Source: Mycobacterium sp. AT1
Lineage (GTDB): Bacteria > Actinomycetota > Actinomycetes > Mycobacteriales > Mycobacteriaceae
Assembly: GCF_002043095.1 (NCBI RefSeq)
Contig: NZ_MVOC01000002.1
Location: 148,865 to 212,864 of the forward strand
Reading direction: 5' to 3'
DNA: 64,000 nucleotides
The notes under the pieces are model-generated. The model did no database searches. It saw only the letters and a program-made list of their open reading frames with translations, and was not told the origin of the DNA. This document shows positions 53,373 to 61,818 of this stretch, one piece after another. The stretch's first letter is position 1, and each line of letters starts with the position of its first letter. The position numbers and the translations under genes were made by a program.

Positions 53373-53539
53373 GACCTTCAGCTCGGCAGCCTGTTCGGTA
53401 ACCCGACCTCACTCGTCGGGCGATCAGCGAAGGCATCAATGCCGGCTTCACCCACATCGTCCTCGGTCTACCCGCTCCCGGGCCAGAGCGGATCGTGCGG
53501 TGGGTCGTCGATGAACTGATCGACGAACTCACGTCGTGA
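53373..53539 (+). pseudogene. LLM-class oxidoreductase C-terminal remnant, frameshifted
   Basis: The last about 40 codons (53420-53539) read AISEGINAGFTHIVLGLP followed by a WVVDELIDELTS end and TGA, the typical C-terminus of F420/flavin LLM oxidoreductases. The segment just before it (53376-53420) continues the similarity in another frame (GSLFGNPTSLVGR, like the usual FGTPD-LV block). No start or N-terminal part can be found upstream, so this is a decayed gene. The region 53102-53372 gives no recognisable product. Confidence 0.65.
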
Positions 53540-53866
53540 ATCCGTCCGGAAGTAGGAACGCGATGGACGCCGCCTCCTTCGCCAGCGAAGCCTGGTGGGC
53601 CTATCTAACGCCGCCATTCCTGTTCACCTACAACGGTGCTGCAGGACGAGGCCACCCAAGCCCAGCCCCTCAGCCGGCTGCCCATGTTCGGCGACACCTT
53701 TACGACGCGCTGACGTCTCCCACGCCCTGACCGCGAGCGGCCGCACCGTCGGGTCGGCATTTGGATACGCCATGATTCGTCTTCCAATGTGCTGAATCGT
53801 ATTGGGGTAGATCTGCTTCAGCGCCAGAATGAACACGGGGAGATTCATCGATTGAAGGAGGACATC
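53540..53866. other. Gap of 327 bp before the muconolactone isomerase-like gene
   Basis: No supported gene. CCAAT at 53784-53788 and ATTGG at 53801-53805 form a short inverted repeat about 60-80 bp before the next start, a possible regulatory site. The rest looks like non-coding DNA. Confidence 0.35.
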
Positions 53867-54184
53867 ATGCAGTACTTCGTCCAGTTCGACATCCACCAGC
53901 CCGTCGACATGAGCCGCGAAGAGCTATTCACGATCTGGCTCGAAGAAGCCCGGGCGGCGCAGGGTGCGGTCGACGCCGGGGTGGTGACCAACCTGTGGAA
54001 AGTCGTCGGCCAGCGCAGCATCTTCGCCGTGCTCGACTTACCCGATCACACTTCGCTCGACCGGGCCCTCGAGTCGCTGCCGATCATCCAGAAGCTCGGC
54101 AGCTCGGTGGACACCCGCGCTTACGCGATCCGGCCTTACAGCGAATTCGCCGAAGAGGTGCGCGTCACGGTTGAGGGCGAATAG
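53867..54184 (+). CDS. Muconolactone isomerase-like protein
   Basis: The 105-residue protein has the CatC-type start MQYFVQFDIHQP and the segments LWKVVGQRSIFAVLDLPDH and LPIIQKLGSSVDTRAYAIRPYSEF. CatC moves the double bond of muconolactone in the beta-ketoadipate route. No catA or catB is nearby, so the substrate may differ. GAAGGAGG precedes the ATG at 53867. It is followed by an AraC regulator. Confidence 0.78.
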   Translation: MQYFVQFDIHQPVDMSREELFTIWLEEARAAQGAVDAGVVTNLWKVVGQRSIFAVLDLPDHTSLDRALESLPIIQKLGSSVDTRAYAIRPYSEFAEEVRVTVEGE

Positions 54185-54276
54185 CGCACGAGTACCTCCT
54201 GTCGCGCAGAAGCGGGCACGCGGCGAGATATCGTCGTTCCAAGCGACGAACCCGCTCGGAACTGGAGGTTGGCGGG

Positions 54277-55221
54277 ATGCTCAGTGACCCCGCCGAAGAC
54301 GACGTGTCGAACGACCTTGCCGAGGAACTGTTGACTCGCTCGTATGGCGACGGCGCCAACGTGGGCCTGTGGCCCGGCATGACGATCTACCGGTACGTCG
54401 AACCGACGGTGCCGAAATGGGATGAGATCCAATCACTTTCGGTGTGTATCGTCGCCCAGGGCCGCAAGGCCGTCACCGCCGATGGCCATCACTACGTCTA
54501 CGACCGGTACCAATATCTGGTACTCAGAAGCAACCTGCACTTTCAGTCGCAGATCCTGGACGCAACGCCAGACAAACCGTTCCTCGCCTTCGTGCTGCAG
54601 ATCGACCCGGCGGTGGTCCGTAAGGTTTCGGTGGAGATGGTCGGTCGGCGAGGGGTTGCAGACCACCCAACAGCGCAGGCCGAAAGCCAAGACCAGAGCG
54701 TCGTGTCCGAACTCGACGACGAGCTCATGAGCGCCGTCCTTCGCTTCATGCGATCGCTCACGGCGGATTCCGACCGGCGGGTACTTGCTCCGCTGTACCT
54801 GCAGGAATTGGTGTACCGCATCTTGCAGCGTGACCGGTTCTCCAAACTGGTCTTGATTGCCGGCCAGCAGGACGATGGGAATTCCATTGCGGCAGCATTG
54901 AATTACATCAACGCGCACCTGTCCGAGCCGCTGACGGTCGAGATCCTTGCCGGGCAGGTGAATCTCAGTTCGTCGGCGTTCTCGCGACGGTTTCGCGAAC
55001 TAACCGACAAATCGCCCTATCAGTTCGTCAAGGAGACCCGGCTGGAGCGGGCGCGCGAACTGCTACTCGAACGCCGACTCGGAGTTGGAGACGTGTCCGT
55101 CACAGTCGGATACGCAAGCCAGTCGCACTTCACGAAGGAATTCCGGGCGCGCTTCGGGACGACCCCGCGCGAGTACGCCGACGCAGAGGGGCTGAGCCGC
55201 GATCTGCGTTCCACCCGCTGA
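54277..55221 (+). CDS. AraC-family regulator
   Basis: A 314-residue regulator with an AraC_N-type cupin-like ligand domain (about 30-190, SVCIVAQGRKAVTADGHHYVYDRYQYLVL in parts) and two helix-turn-helix motifs in about 205-305 (LTVEILAGQVNLSSSAFSRRF and VSVTVGYASQSHFTKEFRARFGTTP). The first start lies after a hairpin, TCGTCG at 54231-54236 with CGACGA at 54244-54249, which could be its operator. It probably controls the tautomerase and SDR genes downstream. Confidence 0.9.
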   Translation: MLSDPAEDDVSNDLAEELLTRSYGDGANVGLWPGMTIYRYVEPTVPKWDEIQSLSVCIVAQGRKAVTADGHHYVYDRYQYLVLRSNLHFQSQILDATPDKPFLAFVLQIDPAVVRKVSVEMVGRRGVADHPTAQAESQDQSVVSELDDELMSAVLRFMRSLTADSDRRVLAPLYLQELVYRILQRDRFSKLVLIAGQQDDGNSIAAALNYINAHLSEPLTVEILAGQVNLSSSAFSRRFRELTDKSPYQFVKETRLERARELLLERRLGVGDVSVTVGYASQSHFTKEFRARFGTTPREYADAEGLSRDLRSTR

Positions 55222-55336
55222 CGGAGTCGGAATGGGCATGAGTCGAGCGGAAATGCGCTAGCTCACCCCCCACTTCTCGGGGTTGACTGCAGGAGTACGG
55301 AAAGTTCCGGATCCTCAGTCTCGTCAGGAGTCTTCA

Positions 55337-55759
55337 ATGCCGCTAGCTCGTATCGACCTCATCGAAGGAAAGTCAGCGGAATACCGTCGTACCATCGCCG
55401 ATGTCGTCTACGACAAGATGATCGAATGCCTTGGCGTGCCAGAGGATCGGTTCCAGACCATCAGTGAGCACAAGGCGGAGAACTTCCTCTTCGATGCCGA
55501 CTACCTCGGCATCCACCGATCCGAGAACTGCATCTTCATCCAACTGATCTTCCTCGACGTCGCGACCCCGGAACAGAAGGGCACGTTCTACGAGGCTGTC
55601 GTGGCCGAATTAGAGGAGAAGCTGCAGGTGCGGCCCGAGGACGTCTTCTTCAACCTCATGACGGTTCAGCCCGCCGACTGGTCCATGGGCCTGGGCGTGG
55701 CGACCTACGTGAGGGGTGTACCAGCCGATCGTCTCGACCCAAACTCCATCCCGCACTGA
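55337..55759 (+). CDS. Tautomerase-superfamily protein
   Basis: The 140-residue protein starts MPLARIDL, giving the catalytic N-terminal Pro after Met removal. Its length and the repeat-like halves (first about 1-60, second from FIQLIFLDVATPEQKGTFYEAVV) fit a fused two-unit tautomerase such as the cis-CaaD or MSAD groups. ATG at 55337 has AGGAG upstream; the longer frame lacks the terminal Pro. A 12-bp palindrome CGGAAAGTTCCG lies at 55298-55309 in its leader. Confidence 0.85.
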   Translation: MPLARIDLIEGKSAEYRRTIADVVYDKMIECLGVPEDRFQTISEHKAENFLFDADYLGIHRSENCIFIQLIFLDVATPEQKGTFYEAVVAELEEKLQVRPEDVFFNLMTVQPADWSMGLGVATYVRGVPADRLDPNSIPH

Positions 55760-55843
55760 CGAATTCAACTTCAGTCCGTCGAAGAGCCAACCCTCGACTG
55801 GTCCCGGCAGTTCGCTCTCCCCACCTCCCGAAAGGACACGACT

Positions 55844-56734
55844 GTGACAACCCCAGCGACGACATTGAAGAAGGTGCTCATCACCGGAGCCGGAACCGGC
55901 TTCGGGTACGAGGTGGCAATGCGACTGGCCGAGAAGGGTTTCGACGTGGTGGCCGCGGTTGAGATCTACGGCCAGGTGCAGACCCTGAAACGACAAGCCG
56001 CCGAGCGTGGGGTGACCCTGCAGGTCGAAAAGCTCGACGTCACCAGCGACGGCGACCGCCGCAAGGCCCTCGACTGGGGTGTGGAGATCCTCGTCAACAA
56101 CGCCGGCGTCGGCGAAGGCGGCTCCACGGTCGACATTCCGGGAGACAACATCCGCCGCCAGTTCGAGGTCAACGTCACCGGACCACTGCTGCTGACCCAG
56201 CCCATCGCCAAGCAGATGGCCACACGTGGATCCGGACGCATCATCTGGGTGTCCTCCCGCGAGGGGCTCAACGTCAACCCCTTCACCGGCATCTACTCCG
56301 CCTCCAAGCACGCGGTTGAGGCCATCGCCGAGAGCATGAAGGACGAGTTGCAGGAGTTCGGCGTGGAAGTGGCGACCATGAACCCGGGCCCGTTTCTGAC
56401 CGGGTTCAACGACCGCATCTTCCAGACCTGGGAGAGCTGGGAGGACGACCCGGCGCAGCGGTTGTTCGACTATTCCCAGCTTGCCTTCCCTCGGGCGCAG
56501 TTCAACCCCGAGCCCGTGTACGCGACGCTGACAGCGCTGGCCGCGGGCGAGATCGACAGCTACCGCAACCTGGAGCCCAAGTCGATGCTCGAGGAAACCA
56601 AGAAGCTCATCGAGGCGCCATGGAGCAAGAAGACCACCGACGGTCTCGGCACCCGCAACGACGGCATCCAGAAGTCCTTCGACATGACACCCGAGCAGCT
56701 GCGCGACGACCAAGACTCGATCCCCGCACCGTGA
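55844..56734 (+). CDS. Short-chain dehydrogenase/reductase
   Basis: A 296-residue SDR with VLITGAGTGFGYEVAMRLAEKG, VNNAGVGEGG, the Ser in IIWVSSREGL and the catalytic YSASK. The C-terminal 60 residues are an extension rich in charged residues. The GTG start has GAAAGGA upstream. It follows the tautomerase by 84 bp and probably belongs to the same catabolic set. Confidence 0.87.
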   Translation: MTTPATTLKKVLITGAGTGFGYEVAMRLAEKGFDVVAAVEIYGQVQTLKRQAAERGVTLQVEKLDVTSDGDRRKALDWGVEILVNNAGVGEGGSTVDIPGDNIRRQFEVNVTGPLLLTQPIAKQMATRGSGRIIWVSSREGLNVNPFTGIYSASKHAVEAIAESMKDELQEFGVEVATMNPGPFLTGFNDRIFQTWESWEDDPAQRLFDYSQLAFPRAQFNPEPVYATLTALAAGEIDSYRNLEPKSMLEETKKLIEAPWSKKTTDGLGTRNDGIQKSFDMTPEQLRDDQDSIPAP

Positions 56735-56773
56735 ACCACGGCACGCCGACGGCCTCACCAATAGGATCGTGGA

Positions 56774-58123
56774 GTGCGCCGACGTGCCACGGGTGAGGAG
56801 CACGAGTTGAGTCAGGGATTGCGGACGGGTTCGCACGTCGGAATCGATCGCATGGTGGTGACCAGTCACCGTATCGAGGTACCACTCGACTGGAGCGATC
56901 CCTCGGGGCGCCAAATCAGTGTGCACGCAAGGGAAGTCGTCGCCGCTGAGTACGCCGGCGATGCGAGTCGGCCACCCATCGTGTGGTTTCAAGGCGGTCC
57001 GGGGCACGAAGTCGCGTTTCCCGACCATCGCGGGAGCTGGCTCGAACAACTGCTGACGCGATACAGAGTGGTGTTGCTCGACCAACGCGGCACAGGCCTG
57101 AGCACCCCGCTCGACGCGCGCGCCCTTCCCATCGCGGACGCGACGCGCCTTGGCGACTACCTTCGCCATTTTCGACAGGACTCGATCGTGCGCGACGCGG
57201 ATCGCCTGCGTGCCACGCTCTACGGTGAGGACACCGACTGGTACGTCTTCGGCCAGAGCTTCGGCGGCTTCTGTTCACTGACCTACCTCTCGTATCTGCC
57301 CGAACATCTACGCGGCGTGATCATCACCGGCGGTTTCGCGCCCGTGCTGCGCGAGACCGACGAGATCTGCGCCCGGCTCTTCAAGCAGGTGGCGAGCCGC
57401 AACGCCGACTACTACACGCGGTTCCCCGACGATGCGCCGCGCGTGCAACGGATCGTCGACCATCTCGAGACGGCCGACGACGTCGACGGCCGCGGTCAGC
57501 GACTCAGCGCCCGCCGCTTCCTGACCCTTGGCAACACGCTCGGCCTGCAGCATGGGGCCGCCGAGCTGCACGGCATCGTCGAGCGCGCCGCCAACGACCT
57601 CGAGCAGATCGGCATGCTCAGCGGAGCCGTTCACGATCGCGTCGCCTCGGTGATGTCTCCCGCCACGAACCCCATCTACACGGTGCTACAGGAGGCCATC
57701 TACTCCAACGGCCCAGCGACTCGGTGGGCCGCCGAGCGGGCACGCCAGGCTGACGCACGCTTCGCGCTGGATGCGCAGCCCGCACCCTATTTCACGGGCG
57801 AGGCGGTGTTCCCGTGGATGCTCGACGAGCTGCCGGAGCTCACCCCGCTGCGGGACGTCGCGAATGTGCTTGCCGAGCATGACGATTGGCCGCCGCTGTA
57901 CGACACCGCGCGATTGGAGGCCAACACCGTCCCCGTCGTCGGCACCGTATATTGGGACGACGCGTACGTCGAGCGAACCATGGCGCTCGAAACGGTGTCG
58001 ATGCTCGGAAACTGCAGCCCCTGGATCACCAATGAGTTCGAGCACGGGGCTTACCGGCACGAGCCAAAGCGAATTGCCGATCGCTTGTTCGCGATGCTGG
58101 ACGACGTGACCGCCCGCGGATGA
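56774..58123 (+). CDS. S33 peptidase-like alpha/beta hydrolase (proline iminopeptidase type)
   Basis: The 449-residue protein resembles prolyl aminopeptidases: VWFQGGPGHE near the oxyanion hole, VLLDQRGTGLSTPL, the nucleophile FGQSFGGFCSLTYLSYLPE and a late His in EFEHGAYRHE. It has no signal peptide. The start is uncertain: GTG at 56774 is given, TTG at 56807 has GAGGAG upstream and may be better. It seems independent of its neighbours. Confidence 0.85.
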   Translation: MRRRATGEEHELSQGLRTGSHVGIDRMVVTSHRIEVPLDWSDPSGRQISVHAREVVAAEYAGDASRPPIVWFQGGPGHEVAFPDHRGSWLEQLLTRYRVVLLDQRGTGLSTPLDARALPIADATRLGDYLRHFRQDSIVRDADRLRATLYGEDTDWYVFGQSFGGFCSLTYLSYLPEHLRGVIITGGFAPVLRETDEICARLFKQVASRNADYYTRFPDDAPRVQRIVDHLETADDVDGRGQRLSARRFLTLGNTLGLQHGAAELHGIVERAANDLEQIGMLSGAVHDRVASVMSPATNPIYTVLQEAIYSNGPATRWAAERARQADARFALDAQPAPYFTGEAVFPWMLDELPELTPLRDVANVLAEHDDWPPLYDTARLEANTVPVVGTVYWDDAYVERTMALETVSMLGNCSPWITNEFEHGAYRHEPKRIADRLFAMLDDVTARG

Positions 58124-58191
58124 GACGGATCTCCCCGTAACCTCCAGACAGTCTCCAAGCAAACCGTCTTGCGGATTCGCAAGCTGGTCCC

Positions 58192-58686
58192 ATGACACGA
58201 ATCGCACGCAAGGGCCCGATCCTCACCCTGGTCGCGACCGCCGTCCTGGGCATCGGAGTGTTCTCCGTCAACCTTGCCCAGGACGGCCCCTCGGTCGCAC
58301 CACAACCGCCAGCGGCCTCGGGTAGCTCGTCGACGGTCAAGCCGACCCCGCCGCCCACGCCTGTCGCACCGGCCGCGCCAGCCCCCGCCCCATTCCCGAC
58401 CAAGGCCGCCTTTCACGCGAAAATCACCACCCGCACCGGCACTCTGACCGTGGACATCAAGGTCGACGCCACCAAGGCCACCGCCTACGCCTGCGACAAC
58501 TACGGCACCGAGGAATGGCTCTCCGGAACGGCCGTTGGCGGCGTGGTTTCCGCGAGCAACGGCGACGGCACCAGCCGCCTCGACGGCCGCCACCAGGCGA
58601 ACAACACCATCGAGGGCAACCTGTCCGTCGGGAACGAGAACTGGGACTACACGGCGTTCGAGGTCAAGGGCAGCAACAATGTTTGA
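58192..58686 (+). CDS. Membrane-anchored or secreted protein with Pro/Ala linker
   Basis: The 164-residue protein has an N-terminal hydrophobic segment (about 10-30), a long Pro/Ala/Ser linker (about 35-75) and a C-terminal domain of about 90 residues (FHAKITTRTGTLTVDIKVDATKATAYACDN). The linker is typical of exported actinobacterial proteins. Its last codons overlap the start of the DUF6529-like gene, so the three genes to 59744 form one unit. I do not recognise the domain. Confidence 0.75.
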   Translation: MTRIARKGPILTLVATAVLGIGVFSVNLAQDGPSVAPQPPAASGSSSTVKPTPPPTPVAPAAPAPAPFPTKAAFHAKITTRTGTLTVDIKVDATKATAYACDNYGTEEWLSGTAVGGVVSASNGDGTSRLDGRHQANNTIEGNLSVGNENWDYTAFEVKGSNNV

Positions 58687-59284
58687 CGCCGCCGTCTCCG
58701 ACACCGATCCCACCGTTGCCGCGCCTGTCGCCGCACCCGCTCCGTCGAATTCAGCGGGCGGGGTGGCCGTGCTGGGCACCGTTCTCGTCGGCGCACTGGT
58801 TGCCGTCGCACTCGGGGTATTTGGAGCGCTGCACGAACCGCGGTTCTTCGCGGTGAACGTGGCCGGATTCTCCAGCGGAACCGCGGCCAAGGCGTGGCTC
58901 GCGACACTCGTGGTCACACTGGCGCTGTTTCAGTTGGCGTCGGCGTTCGCCATGTATCGGTTGATCCCGAGCGGGCGGGTGCCGTCCTGGATGACCACCG
59001 CCCATGTGTGGTCGGGACGGATGGCGGTACTGCTCAGCATCCCGATCACCGTCCATTGCCTCTACGCACTCGGCTTCCAGCACTCCAACACCCGGGTGTT
59101 GTTCCATTCGCTGTTCGGCTGCCTGTTCTACGGCGTGTTCGTGACCAAGATGCTCCTGCTGACTCGGAAGGGATTGCCGGGCTGGGCAATTCCCATCGCG
59201 GGTGGACTGTTGTTCTTCGTACTCGTCTACGTCTGGTTGACCTCGGCGATGTGGTTCTTCCTCACCAGTGGCCTGACGTTCTAA
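58679..59284 (+). CDS. Five-helix membrane protein (DUF6529-like)
   Basis: A 201-residue membrane protein with a Pro/Ala-rich N-terminus and about five hydrophobic segments (about 28-50, 70-92, 108-132, 140-162, 168-195). It contains His109, His126, His135 and His143 in or near helices 3 and 4, in a pattern that could bind heme b. I associate it with DUF6529. ATG at 58679 overlaps the previous gene by 8 bp, and the Rieske gene follows after 7 bp. Confidence 0.75.
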   Translation: MFDAAVSDTDPTVAAPVAAPAPSNSAGGVAVLGTVLVGALVAVALGVFGALHEPRFFAVNVAGFSSGTAAKAWLATLVVTLALFQLASAFAMYRLIPSGRVPSWMTTAHVWSGRMAVLLSIPITVHCLYALGFQHSNTRVLFHSLFGCLFYGVFVTKMLLLTRKGLPGWAIPIAGGLLFFVLVYVWLTSAMWFFLTSGLTF

Positions 59285-59291
59285 AGGAGAA

Positions 59292-59744
59292 ATGCACGTG
59301 CGCGAACAAGAATTCGTCGTCTCACGCAAGACAGCCATCGTCAGCGGCGGTGTCGTCCTGACTGCCGCCGCCCTCAGTGCCTGCACGACCTACGGGAAGA
59401 CACCGTCACCGGCACCTTCGAGCGGGTCGCGGTCAGAGGGTGCGACGGCGCCACCGCCACCGGGTGCCGCCGCCCTCGCCACGACTGCCGACGTACCCGT
59501 CGGATCCGGGCTGATCGTCGACGACGTCGTGCTCACCCAACCCTCGGCGGGAGTCTTCAAGGCATTCTCGTCGGTCTGCACGCACGCAGGGTGCACCGTA
59601 TCCAAGATCGCCGACGGCACCATCGACTGCCCCTGCCACGGCAGCAAGTTCAACCTCGACGGCACCGTGGCGAAGGGACCAGCGTCCAGGCCATTGGAAC
59701 CGAAACGCATTGCGGTCGAGGGTACTTCGATCGTCCGGGCCTGA
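59292..59744 (+). CDS. Rieske [2Fe-2S] lipoprotein
   Basis: The 150-residue protein has a signal peptide with lipobox ALSAC (Cys31), a Ser/Pro/Ala linker and a compact Rieske domain. The cluster motif is complete: Cys96 and His98 in CTHAGC, Cys113 and His116 in CPCHGS, with Cys101 and Cys115 for the stabilising disulfide of high-potential Rieske proteins. It is exported and anchored outside, next to a possible heme membrane protein, so an electron-transfer role is likely. Confidence 0.88.
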   Translation: MHVREQEFVVSRKTAIVSGGVVLTAAALSACTTYGKTPSPAPSSGSRSEGATAPPPPGAAALATTADVPVGSGLIVDDVVLTQPSAGVFKAFSSVCTHAGCTVSKIADGTIDCPCHGSKFNLDGTVAKGPASRPLEPKRIAVEGTSIVRA

Positions 59745-59767
59745 CTGATCTCAGGCCTGGGCAGTGG

Positions 59768-61759
59768 TCACAGATTCTGCACCGACACGGGTGCGATGTG
59801 CTCGGCATCGGGAAGCTTGAAACCGAATATCTGTGCATAGAAGGACAACTCGGAGTCCAGTGCTCGGCGAATGTTGGCCGCCTGCCGGAAACCGTGCTGT
59901 TCACCATCGAACGCCACGTACGCCACCGGCACTCCCTTGGTGCGCAGCGCGTCGACGATCATCTCGGCCTGGTTCGGTGGCACCACCTCGTCCTCGAGGC
60001 CCTGCAGCACGATCAGCGGACGGTCGAAGCCGTCGACGTGGTGGATCGGTGAGCGATCCACATAGAGGTCGCGTCGGTCGGGGTACGGGCCGACAAGGCC
60101 GTCGAGATAGCGGCTCTCGAACTTGTGCGTCTCGGTGGCGAGCGCCTCGAGGTCGGCCACACCGTAGTGGCTCGCCCCCGCGGCGAAGGTGTCCCGAAAC
60201 GCAAGGGCCGCCAGCGTCGTGTAGCCACCCGCGGACCCGCCGCGGATGCAGAGCCTGGTTGGGTCGACGCGGCCCTGCTCGCCAAGCCATCGGGCCGCCG
60301 CCTCACAGTCGTCGACGTCGACGACTCCCCACTGGCCGCGGAGCTGGTTGCGATAGGCCCGGCCATAGCCGGTGGAGCCGCCGTAGTTGACGTCCACCAC
60401 GGCGAAGCCCCGGCTGGTCCAGTACTGCGTACCCAGCTGCAGCATCGGTCGGGCGGCGCTGGTGGGGCCGCCATGAATGAACACGAGAAGCGGCGGAAGC
60501 TCGCCGGGCTCGGCGGTCACGTAGGGGTTGTTGGGTGGATAGAAGAGAGCGTGGGCGGTGCGCCCGCCGCTCGTCGGGAACGAGATCGGTTCGGGCCGAG
60601 AGAACCACTCCGTGGAGAGCTCGAGATCGCGTGGTGCACGCAGAATCTCACTCGCAGTCACCGCGCCTTTGGCGTCGACGGTCACCGACACCACGGCCGG
60701 TTCGGTGACTGCAGATGCGCCGACGAACACCACGCGGTCGCCTTCCGCCTGGATCGAGGCGAATGACGTGTAGGGCACGTCGAGGTCGACCACGCGCCCA
60801 TCGGCGAGGCGGATCGCCAGAAACCCGAGCCCGTTGCGTGCCGAGGCGAAGATGGCGCGCCCGTGCGACAGGAAAGCGAAACTGGACTGACCGAAAACCC
60901 ATTGTGGCCCACCGATTTCGGCGTCGGCCGTCACGAGGCTCTCGGCACCGTCGACCCCAGGCACCCACCGGTAGAGATTCCACCAGTTCGACCGGTCGGA
61001 GATGAACCACAGCGAACCGTCGTCGGCCCACCGGGGTTCGCTCACCGATTCGCCGGCGCCCGTACCGCCAGGACCGGCGTCGGGGCGGCCCGCCACCACC
61101 GAGGCGCGGCCCACCACTGGACCGCTGTCGGTGGCCCGCAGATTCGCGACGCACAGCTCGGTGCCGTCCCACGGCATGTCGGGATGCGACCACTGCAACC
61201 AGCACAGTCGCCCGCCGTCGGGCGAGATGCGGGGATCGGAAACGAAGTCAGGCCCGGACACCAACACCCTGGGGGCGAGCTGCCCCGTGGAGTCGAGCAC
61301 GACGATCTCGTTCACGACCTCGGCCGGACCGCCGCCGGCGGGATGGTGTTCGCGCACGACCAGCGCCCACCGCCCGTCCGTCGTGACGCGTCCGTCGGCC
61401 CAGCGATCACCGCGGGGCACCTCGGGCTCGGGGGTCACCGGTTCGGGTGCCGCTTGCCCGGTAACCGTGTAGAGACGTTGGTCCGCCCAGTCGACGAACC
61501 ACACGACGTTCCCTGCTACCCACCAGGCACCGCCACCGTACTCGTGGGCGGCCGTGCGGGCGTTGACCCCCGCAGGCAACACGTCGACGGCCGGTCCGTC
61601 ACCCGTGCGCTGGACCAGCTGGGTGCGGCCGCCCTCCTCGGGCCGTGACTCGGCCCAGGTCACTGTGTCACCGCGCAAGCTGACGGCGCCTAGACCGGCC
61701 GCGGCACGCACGACGAGCTCGGAGGTGATGGGGGTGGGCCACGAGCCGAAGGTCGCCAT
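59768..61759 (-). CDS. S9-family prolyl oligopeptidase-like protein
   Basis: A 663-residue protein with an N-terminal beta-propeller (about 1-390) and a C-terminal alpha/beta hydrolase domain (about 400-663). The catalytic Ser is in GGSAGGYTTLAAL, the Asp in GLEDEVVPPNQ and the His in GEQHGFRQ. I start it at the ATG at 61759; a longer frame reaching 61855 would run into the neighbouring gene. No signal peptide is seen, so it is cytoplasmic. Confidence 0.9.
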   Translation of the reverse strand: MATFGSWPTPITSELVVRAAAGLGAVSLRGDTVTWAESRPEEGGRTQLVQRTGDGPAVDVLPAGVNARTAAHEYGGGAWWVAGNVVWFVDWADQRLYTVTGQAAPEPVTPEPEVPRGDRWADGRVTTDGRWALVVREHHPAGGGPAEVVNEIVVLDSTGQLAPRVLVSGPDFVSDPRISPDGGRLCWLQWSHPDMPWDGTELCVANLRATDSGPVVGRASVVAGRPDAGPGGTGAGESVSEPRWADDGSLWFISDRSNWWNLYRWVPGVDGAESLVTADAEIGGPQWVFGQSSFAFLSHGRAIFASARNGLGFLAIRLADGRVVDLDVPYTSFASIQAEGDRVVFVGASAVTEPAVVSVTVDAKGAVTASEILRAPRDLELSTEWFSRPEPISFPTSGGRTAHALFYPPNNPYVTAEPGELPPLLVFIHGGPTSAARPMLQLGTQYWTSRGFAVVDVNYGGSTGYGRAYRNQLRGQWGVVDVDDCEAAARWLGEQGRVDPTRLCIRGGSAGGYTTLAALAFRDTFAAGASHYGVADLEALATETHKFESRYLDGLVGPYPDRRDLYVDRSPIHHVDGFDRPLIVLQGLEDEVVPPNQAEMIVDALRTKGVPVAYVAFDGEQHGFRQAANIRRALDSELSFYAQIFGFKLPDAEHIAPVSVQNL

Positions 61760-61818
61760 AGCGCTCCAGCCTAGGACTGACGCGCACGGCACATTCAAGT
61801 CCCAGACCTCGCACGCCA

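Noticed and set aside
53540..53730. Short frame opening with an SFASEAWWAYLTPPF-like product
   Set aside because: The ORF has no upstream ribosome site and turns Pro/Ala/Arg-rich after 30 residues; no family match is recognised.
55610..57169. A 519-codon open frame on the minus strand
   Set aside because: It is antisense to the SDR and S33 hydrolase genes, both with full catalytic motifs; the frame shows no motif of its own.
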